Source of the DNA: Bugula neritina
Lineage: Eukaryota; Bryozoa; Gymnolaemata; Cheilostomatida; Bugulidae
Reading direction: 5' to 3'
Length of the DNA stretch: 64,000 nt
NCBI GenBank assembly: GCA_964035545.1
Contig: OZ037765.1
Location: forward strand, 8,398,698-8,462,697
A program made the position numbers and the translations under genes. This document shows, piece after piece, positions 17,034 to 64,000 of this stretch (its first letter is position 1; the number at the start of each line of letters is the position of its first letter). Under the pieces are notes generated by a model. It did no database searches. It was not told the origin of the DNA and saw only the letters and a program-made list of their open reading frames with translations.

Positions 17034-20000
17034 TCAACCATAGTAATCAGCTTGAGGAATGTCGGACACTGCGTGACGGTCTGTTCTGATATGTGGGCTA
17101 AGAACTGGAGTTGGGTCCCCTTGCTCACTTGGAATACTTAATCTGGAGCTTGTCAATCTGTTGTCAAATTTTAGTCCGTCATTTCTCAGGATTGGTAAAA
17201 CATTGTGCTTCTTTAGCTCTTCATCTACAGTGCCTGCAAAACCTCGATTCCTTCTAGAGTTGATGCTCCCCAAGTCTGTAATCCTGTCATATTCAAAGTG
17301 TGGTATGCCTCTTGGCTTGTAGCTGGCCAGGCTGCTTGTATCACTATTCTTCTGTGAGGTCTTGTAGAACAATCTGTAGCAGGTGAAGATGCAGAGAGAC
17401 AGTCCAATGAGTGCTGCCAATGCCGTTAGAACAGAGATGAATACGATGGTCCAGTAAGCCAATGATGGACCTTGTTCAGTTTGGTGGCATGTTTCTCCAG
17501 TGAAACCTGATTTGCATTCGCATTTTATCTTTGACACCTCATCTGTGGCGTCTACACATGTTGCTCCATTCCTGCAAGATCTGCCATTACACCTTGCTAC
17601 ACAGAGTGTCCCGTCAGTTAATACGTCTTTGAAGCCGAATCCACAGTAACATCTGTAGGTAAAAAGCAAATAGCAGGTCATGGACAAATGTTCTTAAAAC
17701 TGCTATAAGTGATGCTATACTTTTAATTATAGGAATAAAATTTGCTCAGCAAGTCAGCCTAAGTATTTAATCACTTATGGTTCAGGTTTCAAGGTCTGCT
17801 TGTGGTTGTGGTGCTTTCACTCTGGAATTGTTCTCTAAACATCTCCGAGTTGGGGGTGACTGAGTGCCAGTAATTTGCAGTTTTTGAGTTTGGGGTTGTA
17901 GTTTATTGAAACTCTAAACTGGAGAACCACAAGCTACTGCACTCAGCCACCCCAACTCGGAGCTGTTTTTAGAACAAAGTTTTAGCATGTGGTTCTTAAG
18001 TTACATCATGAAGTCATACTTACTCGTAGGAACCTATTGTGTTTTTACACACTCCATTTTGGGAGCATCTATGCAGGTTGGTCAGGCACTCGTTTACATC
18101 CCTGATGTCATATTTCAGAATGCTTATGTCACTGATAGACTACAATCGATAAGATATGAGTTGAGCAGTTTACATTTACATAGCTCTATAAAACTTTCAC
18201 CTCCACTAGTATTTGAACAAAAGACCTCCAGCTTGCAAGCTGGCGCACTAACCATTACACCACAGGAACCACTGGGTAAACTCAACACTACATTCCACCC
18301 AGTTCTCTAGAACCTCTCTGACCTCTCTACTACCCCTTCAGGCTCCCTTAGCCTCTCAACTCCCTCGGAGCGCTACTACTACTTCACTTCACTAAAAGTC
18401 GAAAATGCTTATAAAACTTTTGGCCCCACTGGAATTCGAATCCAAGACCTCTGGCTTGTAAGCTAACCATTACACGGCTGGGTAAACTCAAGACTACAAG
18501 CATGTCACTATCAATTTTAAGCAATAATTGCTGTTAAAAGACTGGCAGCTATTGTACTTCAGCACAGTTTTTGACTCTTGAGGTATTACACTAGGCACTT
18601 GCTAATAACTGTTGGCTGATGTTTAGAAAGGGTGGTGATGTCTTAGTGCCAGGATAGAATGACAAGTTATGAAATGTGCACCTCCTACGTCTTACTCAGT
18701 TTAAGTAGGATTAATACCCACTTACTTTGGTGCTTGGTAAACAACATTTAGAGAGAACACTTAATGTCAATATTTACTCGTTGGCTAATTTCACTGTTCC
18801 TCCGACAAACCCATTCCTTAACAAAAGATATGACGTAAGAAACCTCAGATAGCTACCATCTTTTGAATAAATTTATCTTGTCTAAATATGGACCACTAAC
18901 TTTAAGAGCAAAAAACTTTCAGTTAAGAAAATGTGATTGGTTGCATTTTTAATTATGTTGAAGCTGCCCTATAATTGTATATGTATATTTTCATATCTAA
19001 AGTTTTTCTTTATCCCAAAATATCTTAATTTGAAATTTCAATCCTAACCTGATAGCGCAAAACTTATGAAAAAATAATTTATGCTTAATAAAAGCAAAGT
19101 GTAGGTCAAAGGATATTATTTTATTATATTTAGTGAAAGTAACATACTATAGTTTCAGCTAACGTCACTAATCACACTAAATAAGATAATTAAAATAATT
19201 AAGCTACATAGTATTGCACATGCACACCAGCAATAAACGCATTAAATTGCTACCTAGCTTAAATATATTGTTAATGTAATAACCATCTGAAATGATTTAT
19301 ATAATAACAATAAAAATATCTTGTTTTCATACCTTGAATTGTTTTAAATTGGATTTTATTAGACTGAGTTCTTTTTCTGATGAAAATGAAACTCTCAGCG
19401 AAATATTTCTGCTGCAGATTTCAGTTGACAGAGAGCAATCCTTGTACTCCAAAACAGGAAATAAAGCAGAGCAAAATCCTTCCAATTTCTTTCAAAGTGA
19501 AATATAAAATACAATGCAATTAAATACTCTGCATTGTTAATAGTTTCAACATTTCATTGTATAAGACTCTAATCAATTAGAAAACCATTCTAATGCATTT
19601 ACATTACATTCATTACAATTTAAAACATATATTATATAATTCTTTATCAGCTTTAATCCTTATATTAAAAACTTTACACTAATAATATTAATACACAACT
19701 TTTAATTATTTTAACTTAGTATTAAGCACAACTTTTAATACTTTTATATTAATTGTGCTTAATATAAGCTGCATAAGCTGCATATATTGTATATATTGCT
19801 TTACTCAAATTATACACATTTCTTTATTTTCAATAAACTGAAGCATATACAGTATAACACTACGCATGTTACTTTGTAGACGTGATTTAAAAAAGAAACT
19901 GTTTACTATGATATCCATTCATATGTTTGAATATAACAATAATTGTTGAACACTAATAATGCACAACCAGGAACTTCGTGTATGTAACTGCTTTCCATTA

Positions 20001-20857
20001 TATATTAATAACAATCAGTAAAACATTTTGCTGAGATTCAACCTGGTGGATAGCTGGATATGTCCAAAGAGAATAGTGTTTTTAAAAACTTTGTGTGCTA
20101 TATAACTTATTGCTCATAGCTTAAAAAAGTTGTTTTTCAGTAGTACATCAGCAAAAATGATTAATAATATTTTGATATTTTGAATGAACTGAATTCATTT
20201 TACAGGTCCTCAGGTGCATTAACTGATACGTCAAATCTTAAAACTACTTTTTCATTTTTTAACATACCTTTGAAGTGCAAGCTGGACCAGGTTGTATTTC
20301 TAAGTTAACATCATACTGGCTTTGCTCTGGTAAAATCCCATCACTGCCTAAAATAAGAAATCTGTAATCAACCTCATGTAAATTAGCTTCATATTTTCCT
20401 TGAGTTCACAATATTTGTATTTATTTTCAGTTGGATGTGTACAGCTTTTCCGATATAAACTCTATGCGATAAATATTTATGCATATATCTAACTATAGAT
20501 TTATGTATTGTTTTTACTAGCATAAAGTTTATCAACATTTTTACTATAAGGAAAAGCTGAGCTTTCCAAACTCATAATAACATAAAACTAAATCAGTGCC
20601 AACTACATTTTAAATATAATGTTGAAATATATAATCTGAAGGTAATGTTGCTGCACAGGCATAGAAAATTAATCGAAACACATTCATTACGTGACAAAAT
20701 TGTCAAAGTGCACAAAAGAGCAGTTCTTTATTTAGCAATTTTCTAAAAAGAAACCCAGATGTGAAGTAACACCATTTCTTAGGTGAAACTATAACTCACT
20801 TGCTGATGATATAAAGCACATCAATACCAAACTATATATCCCATTCCAGAGTGCCAT
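17034..20857 (-). CDS. EGF-domain single-pass membrane protein, 334 residues
   Basis: Six minus-strand exons join exactly in frame: 20857-20800, 20347-20268, 19446-19333, 18816-18761, 18101-18024 and 17652-17034. The product begins with a signal peptide (MALWNGIYSLVLMCFISSAS), a short unfamiliar extracellular part with several Cys, a calcium-binding-type EGF (DVNECLTNLHRCSQNGVC...GSYECYCGFG), a second EGF (CRNGATC...CECKSGFTGETC), a transmembrane helix (YWTIVFISVLTALAALIGL) and a cytoplasmic tail of about 125 residues ending in QADYYG. The tail is Ser/Arg-rich and has several Tyr. I do not recognise an orthologue. It is probably a cell-surface adhesion or signalling protein. Exons three and four have weak splice sites (GAG acceptor; GTGTTC donor) but their phases close the frame. 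A SINE cluster and a hairpin repeat sit in its introns. Confidence 0.75.
17840..17966. repeat. Hairpin-forming inverted repeat
   Basis: The left arm near 17847-17871 reads CTCCGAGTTGGGGGTGACTG onward and the right arm near 17939-17963 is its near-perfect complement (GCACTCAGCCACCCCAACTC), with a loop of about 65 bases that itself has a GAGTTT/AAACTC pairing. It lies in the last intron of the EGF gene. It may be a small foldback element; no terminal target duplication was confirmed. Confidence 0.65.
18186..18287 (-). mobile_element. tRNA-derived SINE, family B, copy 1
   Basis: On the minus strand it starts GTTGAGTTTACCCAGTGGTT, then has a tRNA-like body with TGTGGTGTAATGGTTAG (A box), a CCAGC/GCTGG anticodon-like stem and TTGTTCAAATACTAG (decayed B box). 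It lies in an EGF-gene intron. It shares its full layout with the copies at 18405-18492 and 53131-53232, so it is a dispersed family and not a functional tRNA gene. Confidence 0.75.
18405..18492 (-). mobile_element. tRNA-derived SINE, family B, copy 2 (deleted)
   Basis: Same family as the element just before it and in the same orientation. The B box GGATTCGAATTCCAG (minus strand) is well kept, but part of the anticodon arm and A-box region is deleted. A pyrimidine-rich 100-base segment separates the two copies. Confidence 0.7.
19748..20095 (+). repeat. Upstream module, orphan copy (no coding part)
   Basis: About 350 bases that match 21343-21665, the region just upstream of the first PPPY membrane-protein gene. 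Shared words include ACAATAATTGTTGAACACTA, CACAACCAGGAACTT and GGTGGATAGCTGGATATGTC. No homologous coding part follows. It lies on the plus strand inside an intron of the minus-strand EGF gene. Confidence 0.8.
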
Positions 20858-21342
20858 AGTGAATAGCTACAGCAGGTATCAGCTACAGCAGTTATCTCAA
20901 GACCAGGGTGATCAACTGATGCATGAAAACTGATCAATTGTATAAACAAGAAGTAATGCATATACTAAGTAATATAAGCTGTGTACACAACAGGGTATAA
21001 AGACTTTGAAGGCATGAGCAACCTTACAGTATACATATCAAGAGTTTGTTGAGCAAACTTTTACCTCTATTTGTATAACAGAATGGTGAAATGGGTAATA
21101 GTCAGAGAGATCAATGGTGCAAGAGGATATATCAATCGAGTGCATGTATAGTTAAAGTGTCATACATGTATTGAAATCAGTAGAATTTTGATTGAACTTT
21201 TTTTATAAGAACACTTTAAATATATGGAATATTTTAGAACAAGGAAACTTATTAGTAGTGATAGTTTACTATGAAATCTCTTTACTCCATGGTGATGGGT
21301 TGATGACTAGTGCAACTGTTTGATTGCAACCTGTATATTATA

Positions 21343-21796
21343 TTAATTGTGCTAAATGTAAGCTGCATATATTGTATATATATTGCTTTATTCAAAGTAT
21401 ACAAATTTCTTTATTTTCAATAAACTGAAGCGTACAGTATAACACTATGCATGTTACTTGATTTAAAAAAGAAACTGTTTACTATTGATATCCATTCATA
21501 TGTTTGAATATAACAATAATTGTTGAACACTAATAATGCACAACCAGGAACTTTGAACATGTAATGGCTTTCCATAAATCAATAACAATCAATAAAACAT
21601 TTTGCTGAGATTCAGCCTGGTGGATAGCTGGATATGTCCAAATAGAATAGTGTTTCTAAACTTGAGAAAACTTTCCATTGAACACAATAGGTCAGTATAT
21701 TTCACCATTAAAATATGTTCTTACTAATACAGTTCGATAATATTATAACACGTTTGGCTGGTTCATTGATTAGTAAGCTTACAGAAAGCAAGAAGC
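21343..21796 (+). promoter_or_regulatory. Upstream module of PPPY gene 1
   Basis: The second copy of the locus-specific upstream module, ending directly at the start of the 21797 gene. It is conserved with 19748-20095 and, in its 3' half (GAAAACTTTCCATTGAACAC), with 24352-24540 and the inverted copy near 25700-25830. Conservation of this non-coding part suggests promoter content, but no TATA box or initiator could be fixed. Confidence 0.5.
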
Positions 21797-22165
21797 ATGG
21801 ATGGTATAAATTTACTAATACTAGCTGGTGCTGGAATTTTAGCATTTATAACGTTGATAGTTTTTATCAAATGTTTTTTTGAAACCATTTACAATTTGGC
21901 TAGGGTTATTTGCTCTTGCAAGCAGTCCAGGTGCTGTCAGAAAAAGGAGAATGCTGATATTGAATACGGAAGCAAGGAAGATTCTGATACTGATGCTGTT
22001 GGAAGTACAGAGACATTTTTGAGTCAGCTTTCTGCCAATGTTCACAGCAGAGGCTATGTTGATATTGCAGTGACGAAGATTGATAAGGACTTACCTCCCC
22101 CTTACTCATCACTGTATAAACAATACATTGAAGTCGCCACAGTACATATAACTAAGCAGAATTGA
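21797..22165 (+). CDS. Small single-pass membrane protein with PPPY motif, copy 1
   Basis: A single-exon ORF of 122 residues. A hydrophobic helix starts almost at the N-terminus (INLLILAGAGILAFITLIVF), followed by a Cys-rich juxtamembrane stretch (CSCKQSRCC, possible palmitoylation sites), an acidic Ser/Thr region and the motif DLPPPYSSLY near residue 100. PPxY motifs bind WW domains such as those of NEDD4-type ubiquitin ligases. With no signal peptide beyond the helix, the tail is probably cytosolic. A paralogue lies at 24617-24940 with the C-terminal half strongly conserved (LSQLSANVHSR, IDKDLPPPYSSLY, QYIEVATV), which supports real coding selection. Architecture is reminiscent of Shisa/CYYR1/WBP1-like adaptors but no family is recognised. 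Confidence 0.65.
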   Translation: MDGINLLILAGAGILAFITLIVFIKCFFETIYNLARVICSCKQSRCCQKKENADIEYGSKEDSDTDAVGSTETFLSQLSANVHSRGYVDIAVTKIDKDLPPPYSSLYKQYIEVATVHITKQN

Positions 22166-22209
22166 ACATCTGCACGTGTAACGTAAGTTTATTAGAGTAA
22201 GTTAGTGTT

Positions 22210-23560
22210 TACCTTGTGGAGGAAACACTTGCAGATCATTCAAGGTGCATGAAATGAAAACTGCTTAAATACACAATAGACTATAGCCATAATGAGTTCT
22301 AATTTTATCTTATTGTAATTAGAAGGTATGAATTTAAGTTTATTGAAAAAAGCTTTTCTGAAGACTACCAAAGCTCTTTATTTTTTCTAACAGTTTCACA
22401 TATATTTTCTCAAGTTTATATTGTGCTTTTGGTACCTGATATTACAATCATTTAACCTTATCTCCTAATGCTAAATTTGATAATTATTACTAGTTTGATT
22501 GTGCTTTGGGTAAGGGGATATTAAAACAACCCCAGGAGTGGGGGTACTAGCTCTGTAAGAAAAATTATAATAGAGTTATGGCATAGCATCAACAGACTCA
22601 GAGCATTTTCAGTACCGACCAACTAAAATGGTAGAAGCATTAGCTTCGATAGTGACACCAACTCTCTGTAACTTAGCTCAACATAATATTCAAATGATTA
22701 GTAGTATGGAGTAATAAGGTCTTGGCCTTTTATTGCCTGAACAGTAATACAACTATCGTTCAGAACAATTCAGTGGAACCTCCATCTTTAAAATATTATG
22801 TATTATTCTCTTTTTATGAATAAGGATAAATATTAAAAAGAAAATAGCATGTCAGTAGCAGGGCTTAAACTCTTAATGCAGCCCTGATTGATTAATTAAC
22901 CCCACAATAGTACTTTTCACTATATAGCACGTAGCTATAGAAAAATATTTTAGACAATTAGCAATTATTAAAACAACTGAGGCCAAGAAATACACTGTTT
23001 ATATGTCATACTTGTCTTTATGCACACATGCATATTTCTTATAAAACTTTGAAGATAAACTGCAAATTTACGAGAGTTACAGAAATTATGGAGCATGCTC
23101 TAAAGTTAAGAAACTCTCAATACTGACTGCAGGTTTTGTAAAGCTTTTATTCTTAAACAATAATTCTGAAGCCTTTCTACAGACACAAACTTTTGAGAAT
23201 TATATAAAACATACTCTAGAAAATAAAACATAACATTTTAAAATTAAATTAAACTTTATATTTATCACAAAGATGCCTATTGCCTAATTTAATTAACAAT
23301 TTGCTACTAGAACAGAAAACCATATAATGATGTAAATATAAAATAAATAAGGTTTCACGCTAGTAAAACATTCCCAAGTTACGCTGTCACTTTACATTAG
23401 TTACTGTACTAAATGTGATCAATGTGTAAAACATGAAAAAGGCCTAATATGATGCATTATTTTACGAGACCTTGAAATAACCTAGAAGCAATATTTGTTG
23501 TAGAGCAAATTTTACTGCTTTGTGAAATAATGGGTAAAATACAATTCATACAATTTCTTT
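22210..23560. other. AT-rich spacer of the duplication unit
   Basis: Follows PPPY gene 1 and is absent from the second unit, where the 3' flank (24941-24990) is followed within about 300 bases by the next shared segment. No ORF or recognised repeat was seen. Confidence 0.5.
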
Positions 23561-23609
23561 TTCAGATAGTGACCATGATTCCTTGTACACAAGATATATG
23601 AAAATCACA

Positions 23610-24170
23610 GTACGTAAACAGACGATCAATATAGCGTTCTTAAGGAAAGGCTGCTAAGGAACAAACTTATAGAGCTGATGTTGCAATTAGATCTACACAT
23701 AAATTCTACATAGTGTCATTGCAGATGTATATGAAGATTAATTTACTTTATTTTGAGCTGCTTCATGTCTAAAGTCATGAAAATATTACCTCTGTATGCA
23801 TAATTATATACATAGGAAATTTGTATATTATAAGTTCATTCATGTATAATATATTATGCATAGCATAATATTATTAACTTGAAAAATATAGCTAATGCAT
23901 TCATATTTATCATAGACATTATATTATAGCAATAGAGTATCATATATCAGTCGCATTATAATTTTTATAAATTCACCATGACATATTGAGGTCGTAACTA
24001 GCTTTTGTGTCAAATAATGATATGCTAATAAGTATTTTTTGTTGTTGAAGAAACAGTATCAATGCAACTACACCCAGTTTTGTTTGTATATCTGTTGCAG
24101 CTGTAAACGAGCCAAGTACAGGATTTACTTGAGCTCTGTTGGTCCAGCTTCATTTGAGCAATAAAAATAA
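23610..24170 (+). repeat. Downstream flank segments b and c of duplication unit 1
   Basis: Segment b (23610-23850) matches 25275-25520 (shared GCTAAGGAACAAA, GAGCTGAT, CATGAAAAT and ACCTCTGTAT words). Segment c (23850-24170) matches 25970-26190 (ATATTATTAACTTGA and TCTGTTGGTCCAG). In the second unit the two segments are separated by the inverted upstream copy. Confidence 0.7.
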
Positions 24171-24224
24171 AGAAAGTTTCATCATTGCTAAAAGTGAAAA
24201 CTGTTGTTTTTAAACCTTTTTTTA

Positions 24225-24660
24225 CAAATAATTGTATATGGCAAATTCAAACATTTACTAATTGTAGAGTAAATTGAAGCATTATTTATAGCCTATATTG
24301 TTAGTGTACTCCATATTGAACATTTTTGAATACTGTAAAGTGTAAAACAATATGGGAAATTTTGAGCATGTAACTATTTTCCATAGAACAATAAATCAAC
24401 AAAGTATTTTGTTGAAGTTAAGTCTTGTGGAACACTGGAACTTGCGAAAACTTTCCATTGAACACAATAGGTCTATGTTCTATTTATTTCACCATTCAGC
24501 TATGCACTTAGCAATGCATATACTATACATAAGTTGAATAATATCATGAGACATGTGGCTGATTAGTATACCTATAAAAAAAAGAAACATGGGTATAGTA
24601 ATTATACTATTACTATATGGTCTTGCCTTTTTGCACAATTATAACTTTAACAATTTGTGC
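24225..24660 (+). repeat. Left arm of a large inverted repeat, with upstream module of PPPY gene 2
   Basis: About 430 bases whose reverse complement occurs at 25525-25955 with few differences. The arm includes the upstream module, a TATA-like TATAAAAA at 24573-24580, an ATG at 24589 and the first codons homologous to gene 1. The two arms flank a spacer of about 870 bases that holds the rest of gene 2 and its 3' flank. Confidence 0.85.
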
Positions 24661-24940
24661 TAAGGCTTGTTTTGAATACATGTACGTCTCAAAGAAAGCT
24701 GGTTTGTGCCGTCAGGAAAAGGAAAATGCCGATACTAAATACGGAAGCGAGAAAGATTCTCAAGCTAAAGCTGCTGAAAGTACAGAGACATGTTTGAGTC
24801 AACTTTCTGCCAATGTTCATAGCAGAGACTATGTTAATATTATAGTGACGGAGATTGATAAAGACTTACCTCCCCCTTACTCATCACTGTATAGACAATA
24901 CATTGAAGTTGCTACAGTATATATAGCTAAGCAGAATTGA
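24617..24940 (+). CDS. Small membrane protein with PPPY motif, copy 2 (altered N-terminus)
   Basis: Paralogue of the 21797 gene; 107 residues from an internal ATG. The C-terminal half is nearly the same (STETCLSQLSANVHSR, IDKDLPPPYSSLY, QYIEVATVYIAKQN). The ATG that corresponds to gene 1's start is at 24589, but that frame reaches a stop at 24661; a one-base length change near 24640 shifts the frame relative to gene 1. Translation could restart at 24617, giving MVLPFCTIITLTICAKACFE, a shorter and less hydrophobic helix. It is either a decaying copy or a variant with a new N-terminus. Low divergence in the tail argues for recent duplication or continued constraint. Confidence 0.5.
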   Translation: MVLPFCTIITLTICAKACFEYMYVSKKAGLCRQEKENADTKYGSEKDSQAKAAESTETCLSQLSANVHSRDYVNIIVTEIDKDLPPPYSSLYRQYIEVATVYIAKQN

Positions 24941-25524
24941 ATATCTGCACACGTAGTGTAATTTTATTAGAGTAAGTTAGTTTACACCTTGTAGAAAAAT
25001 AAGTTTCAGTCTACTATACACGAACAAATTCATTAGTTAAAGAGATTTTAGTTATGACAAAAGTGTATCTTACCTTTTAATTTGCATCTTTATTTTGTGT
25101 TCTGCAATTATCGTGCTTTTTTCTTTTGTTGGTGAAATTCTGTTGCAAAATTTTGACATGAAAATTCTTCTAAAGCTTGCTAACTTCTGTATGTTTATTT
25201 ATCATACTAACCCCCCACCCCCTCTAAAAAATATTTTAATAAACACACATTATCTTACCACTAAAAAAGTCATAGTGTGTTGACAGACTATCAAGATAGC
25301 ACTTTCAAAGAAAAGTTGCTAAGGAACAAAGTTGTGGAGCTGATAATGTACTTGCATCTACACATACTTTCTATAATATTATGCAGTTGGATATAAAAAT
25401 TAATTTGCTCTGCTTTGAGTTGTATCATGTTTAAAGTTAACAAATCATTCATGAAAATGATACCTCTGTATATACTTGTATACATAGAAATTTTGTATAT
25501 AAGTATATATATACTTAGCACAAA

Positions 25525-25955
25525 TTGTTAAAGTTATAATTGTGCAAAAAGGCAAGACCATATAGTAATAGCATAATTACTATACCCATGTTTCTTTTTT
25601 TTATAGGTATACTAATCAGCCACATGTCTCATGATATTATTCAACTTATGTAGTATATGCATTGGTAAGTGCATAGCTGAATGGTGAAATAAATAGAACA
25701 TAGACCTATTGTGTTCAATGGAAAGTTTTCGCATATTCCAGTGTTTCACAAGAGTTAACTTCAACAAAATACTTTATTGATTTATTGTTCTATGGAAAAT
25801 AGTTACATGCTCAAAATTTCCATATTGTTTTACACTTTACAGTATTCAAAAATGTTCAATATGGAATACACTAACAATATAGGCTATAAATAATGCTTCA
25901 ATTTACTCTACTATTTGTAAATTTTTGCATTCGCCATATACAATTATTTGTATAG
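25525..25955 (-). repeat. Right arm of the inverted repeat (inverted upstream module and 5' coding start)
   Basis: Reverse complement of 24225-24660, including the TATA-like site, the ATG and about 24 codons, then it stops. It has replaced or split the junction between flank segments b (ending 25520) and c (from 25970). If its promoter content works, it would read leftwards into gene 2 as antisense. Confidence 0.85.
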
Positions 25956-25959
25956 AAAT

Positions 25960-26643
25960 TTGTTCATTCATGAAATATAAATCCTACATAGCATATTATT
26001 AACTTGAGAAAATATAGCTAATGCTACTCAAAAATAAAATAGTCATTATTATAGTTTGTGGTTTGCTTGTCCCAACAGTTAAACTCGGCATGCCAATAAG
26101 AATGCAATTACACACAGCTTTTTTTGTATTTGTTCAAGTTAAATATAGGAATTATTTGCTCTCTGTTGGTCCAGGTTTAGCCTATCGTAATGGAAAGAAG
26201 GGAGGCTTCATTATTGATAAACTGTCAACAGGTACTTTTACGCCATGCTAAACCACGTGACCAATGTAAACATTCTTTGAATTTGACTAATGGTTGAAAA
26301 GCAAAACTCAAGTTTTAATTTATAATTACATACTTTACATAAGTATCTAACAAATGTTGCACCAATTACTAATTTACTGTTTATATTTGAAACATAATAA
26401 TTTTTATTTAGAAATATTTAAAAAAACATAGCCATGGACGGATTTTTGTCAAACACATCATTCTATCAGAATAATTTTAAAAAATAATAGCAATGTATTA
26501 TACATAAAATTGAAAAAAAAATTATTGTAACTGAATTTAAATAAATAATGTGGTTTACAGGATATAAACTGATTGAGCGAACTGTCTGCATATGTTTTGA
26601 GATTTACTTTATAAGATTCTTTACACATAGACTTGCAGATTTA
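25960..26643. other. Flank segment c, copy 2, and 3' end of the heavy-chain gene
   Basis: 25970-26190 repeats 23850-24170. Beyond it lies the 3' UTR of the minus-strand heavy-chain gene; AATAAA on the minus strand (TTTATT at 26403-26408) about 240 bases past the stop is the likely polyadenylation signal. The ORF at 26021-26251 is not supported. Confidence 0.5.
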
Positions 26644-63317
<36,674 letters not shown>

Positions 63318-64000
63318 CTAAGAAAGAGAAAAGTATTTGTATGTTAATATAACTTGAAACTTTATTGTTGCAAAGATTAAAAAATCCTACATACAAAACC
63401 TCATGAGTATCAGCAAACCATGTATGTATATTTATCAAAATTTTAATTTTTGTAAACTTCCAAGAGAGAGATGGTAAAGTTTCCTAATCTCAATATAGAA
63501 CTTGAGCCTAGATTATTGCTTCAACTCATAGTTGATAAGTGAGTTTCAAGGCAAACAATTTTAAAAGCAGATAGAAAACTATACTAAGAAGTTAGAAACT
63601 ATTTATTATAAACCAGATAATACAAACAAAGTATCAAATGAGCACACAGTTGGTTGATATCTATTTTAGGCTAAAATTCTGCCATTTTATTCCCGACAAT
63701 ATTTTGTTTCCTACAACTGGCTCATCATTAGTTTGTACACCACTACAACTACCTTATACATCAATTGTTACAAAGAGTTATTAAATATAATATGCATTCA
63801 AACTGTAAAATATTTAAAATTCTATCATGATTCCTCAAATGACATCAGCTGTCAGTTTCTCGATGTGAATTTAAGTTATAATGTAAAAGTGGGCAACCAA
63901 AACTCAAGGACAATTAATTGTTGTATGTGTGTTGGCAAAAAACTGACTACTGAACATGCTAGTAATCTAGTTGAAAGGACAGCTGGTGGGTTTCCACACA
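63318..64000 (-). other. Heavy-chain intron at window edge
   Basis: AT-rich sequence upstream (minus strand) of the first visible heavy-chain exon. No exon was recognised; the rest of the linker and tail should lie beyond the window. Confidence 0.5.

Noticed and set aside
17987-18310. Plus-strand ORF of 107 codons
   Set aside because: It is antisense to the EGF exon 18101-18024 and then runs through a SINE.
18761-18824. Alternative end of EGF-gene exon four at the GTAAAT donor
   Set aside because: That choice cannot join both neighbours in frame; the GTGTTC donor at 18760 does.
26021-26251. Plus-strand ORF of 76 codons
   Set aside because: It spans duplicated flank segment c; the copy at 23850-24170 does not keep the frame.

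Overview
The window is animal nuclear DNA: AT-rich, with short exons split by GT-AG introns, tRNA-derived SINEs and microsatellites, and no bacterial gene layout. The gene families are metazoan (AP-2 transcription factor, mitochondrial poly(A) polymerase, a dynein-type heavy chain). The species cannot be read from the sequence; the SINE types would suit a marine invertebrate such as a mollusc, but that is a guess.

Layout, left to right. (1) 994-4250, plus strand: the 3' exons of an AP-2 family (TFAP2) gene, cut by the window edge. (2) 4251-7979: intergenic DNA with a C-rich, G-poor inverted repeat (5.7-6.05 kb) and about 1 kb of mixed ACT/AGT trinucleotide repeat. (3) 7980-15264, plus strand: a 12-exon poly(A) polymerase gene of the MTPAP type, frame-consistent over 677 codons. 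(4) 17034-20857, minus strand, convergent with it: a 6-exon, 334-residue EGF-domain single-pass membrane protein. (5) 19.7-26.2 kb: a small segmental-duplication locus with two paralogous single-exon genes for short membrane proteins carrying a PPPY motif, four copies of their upstream region, and a large inverted repeat around the second copy. (6) 26644-63317, minus strand: 65 exons (4,059 codons in one frame) of a giant, divergent dynein-type heavy chain, best explained as DNHD1-like. Its 5' end lies beyond the window. A further single-exon membrane-protein gene (31074-31472, plus strand) sits inside one of its introns.

The heavy chain is the most informative gene. It keeps the linker end, six AAA modules, stalk, microtubule-binding domain and C-terminal domain. 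The normally essential AAA1 site has lost its Walker A lysine and Walker B acidic pair, and AAA4 has lost its P-loop lysine, while AAA2 and AAA3 keep intact P-loops. Acidic or low-complexity inserts separate several modules, four frame-neutral microexons are present, and two introns use GC-AG boundaries. The best candidate for something undescribed is the small membrane-protein locus at 19.7-26.2 kb. All calls come from reading the sequence without database searches; exon ends were chosen by splice consensus and phase.
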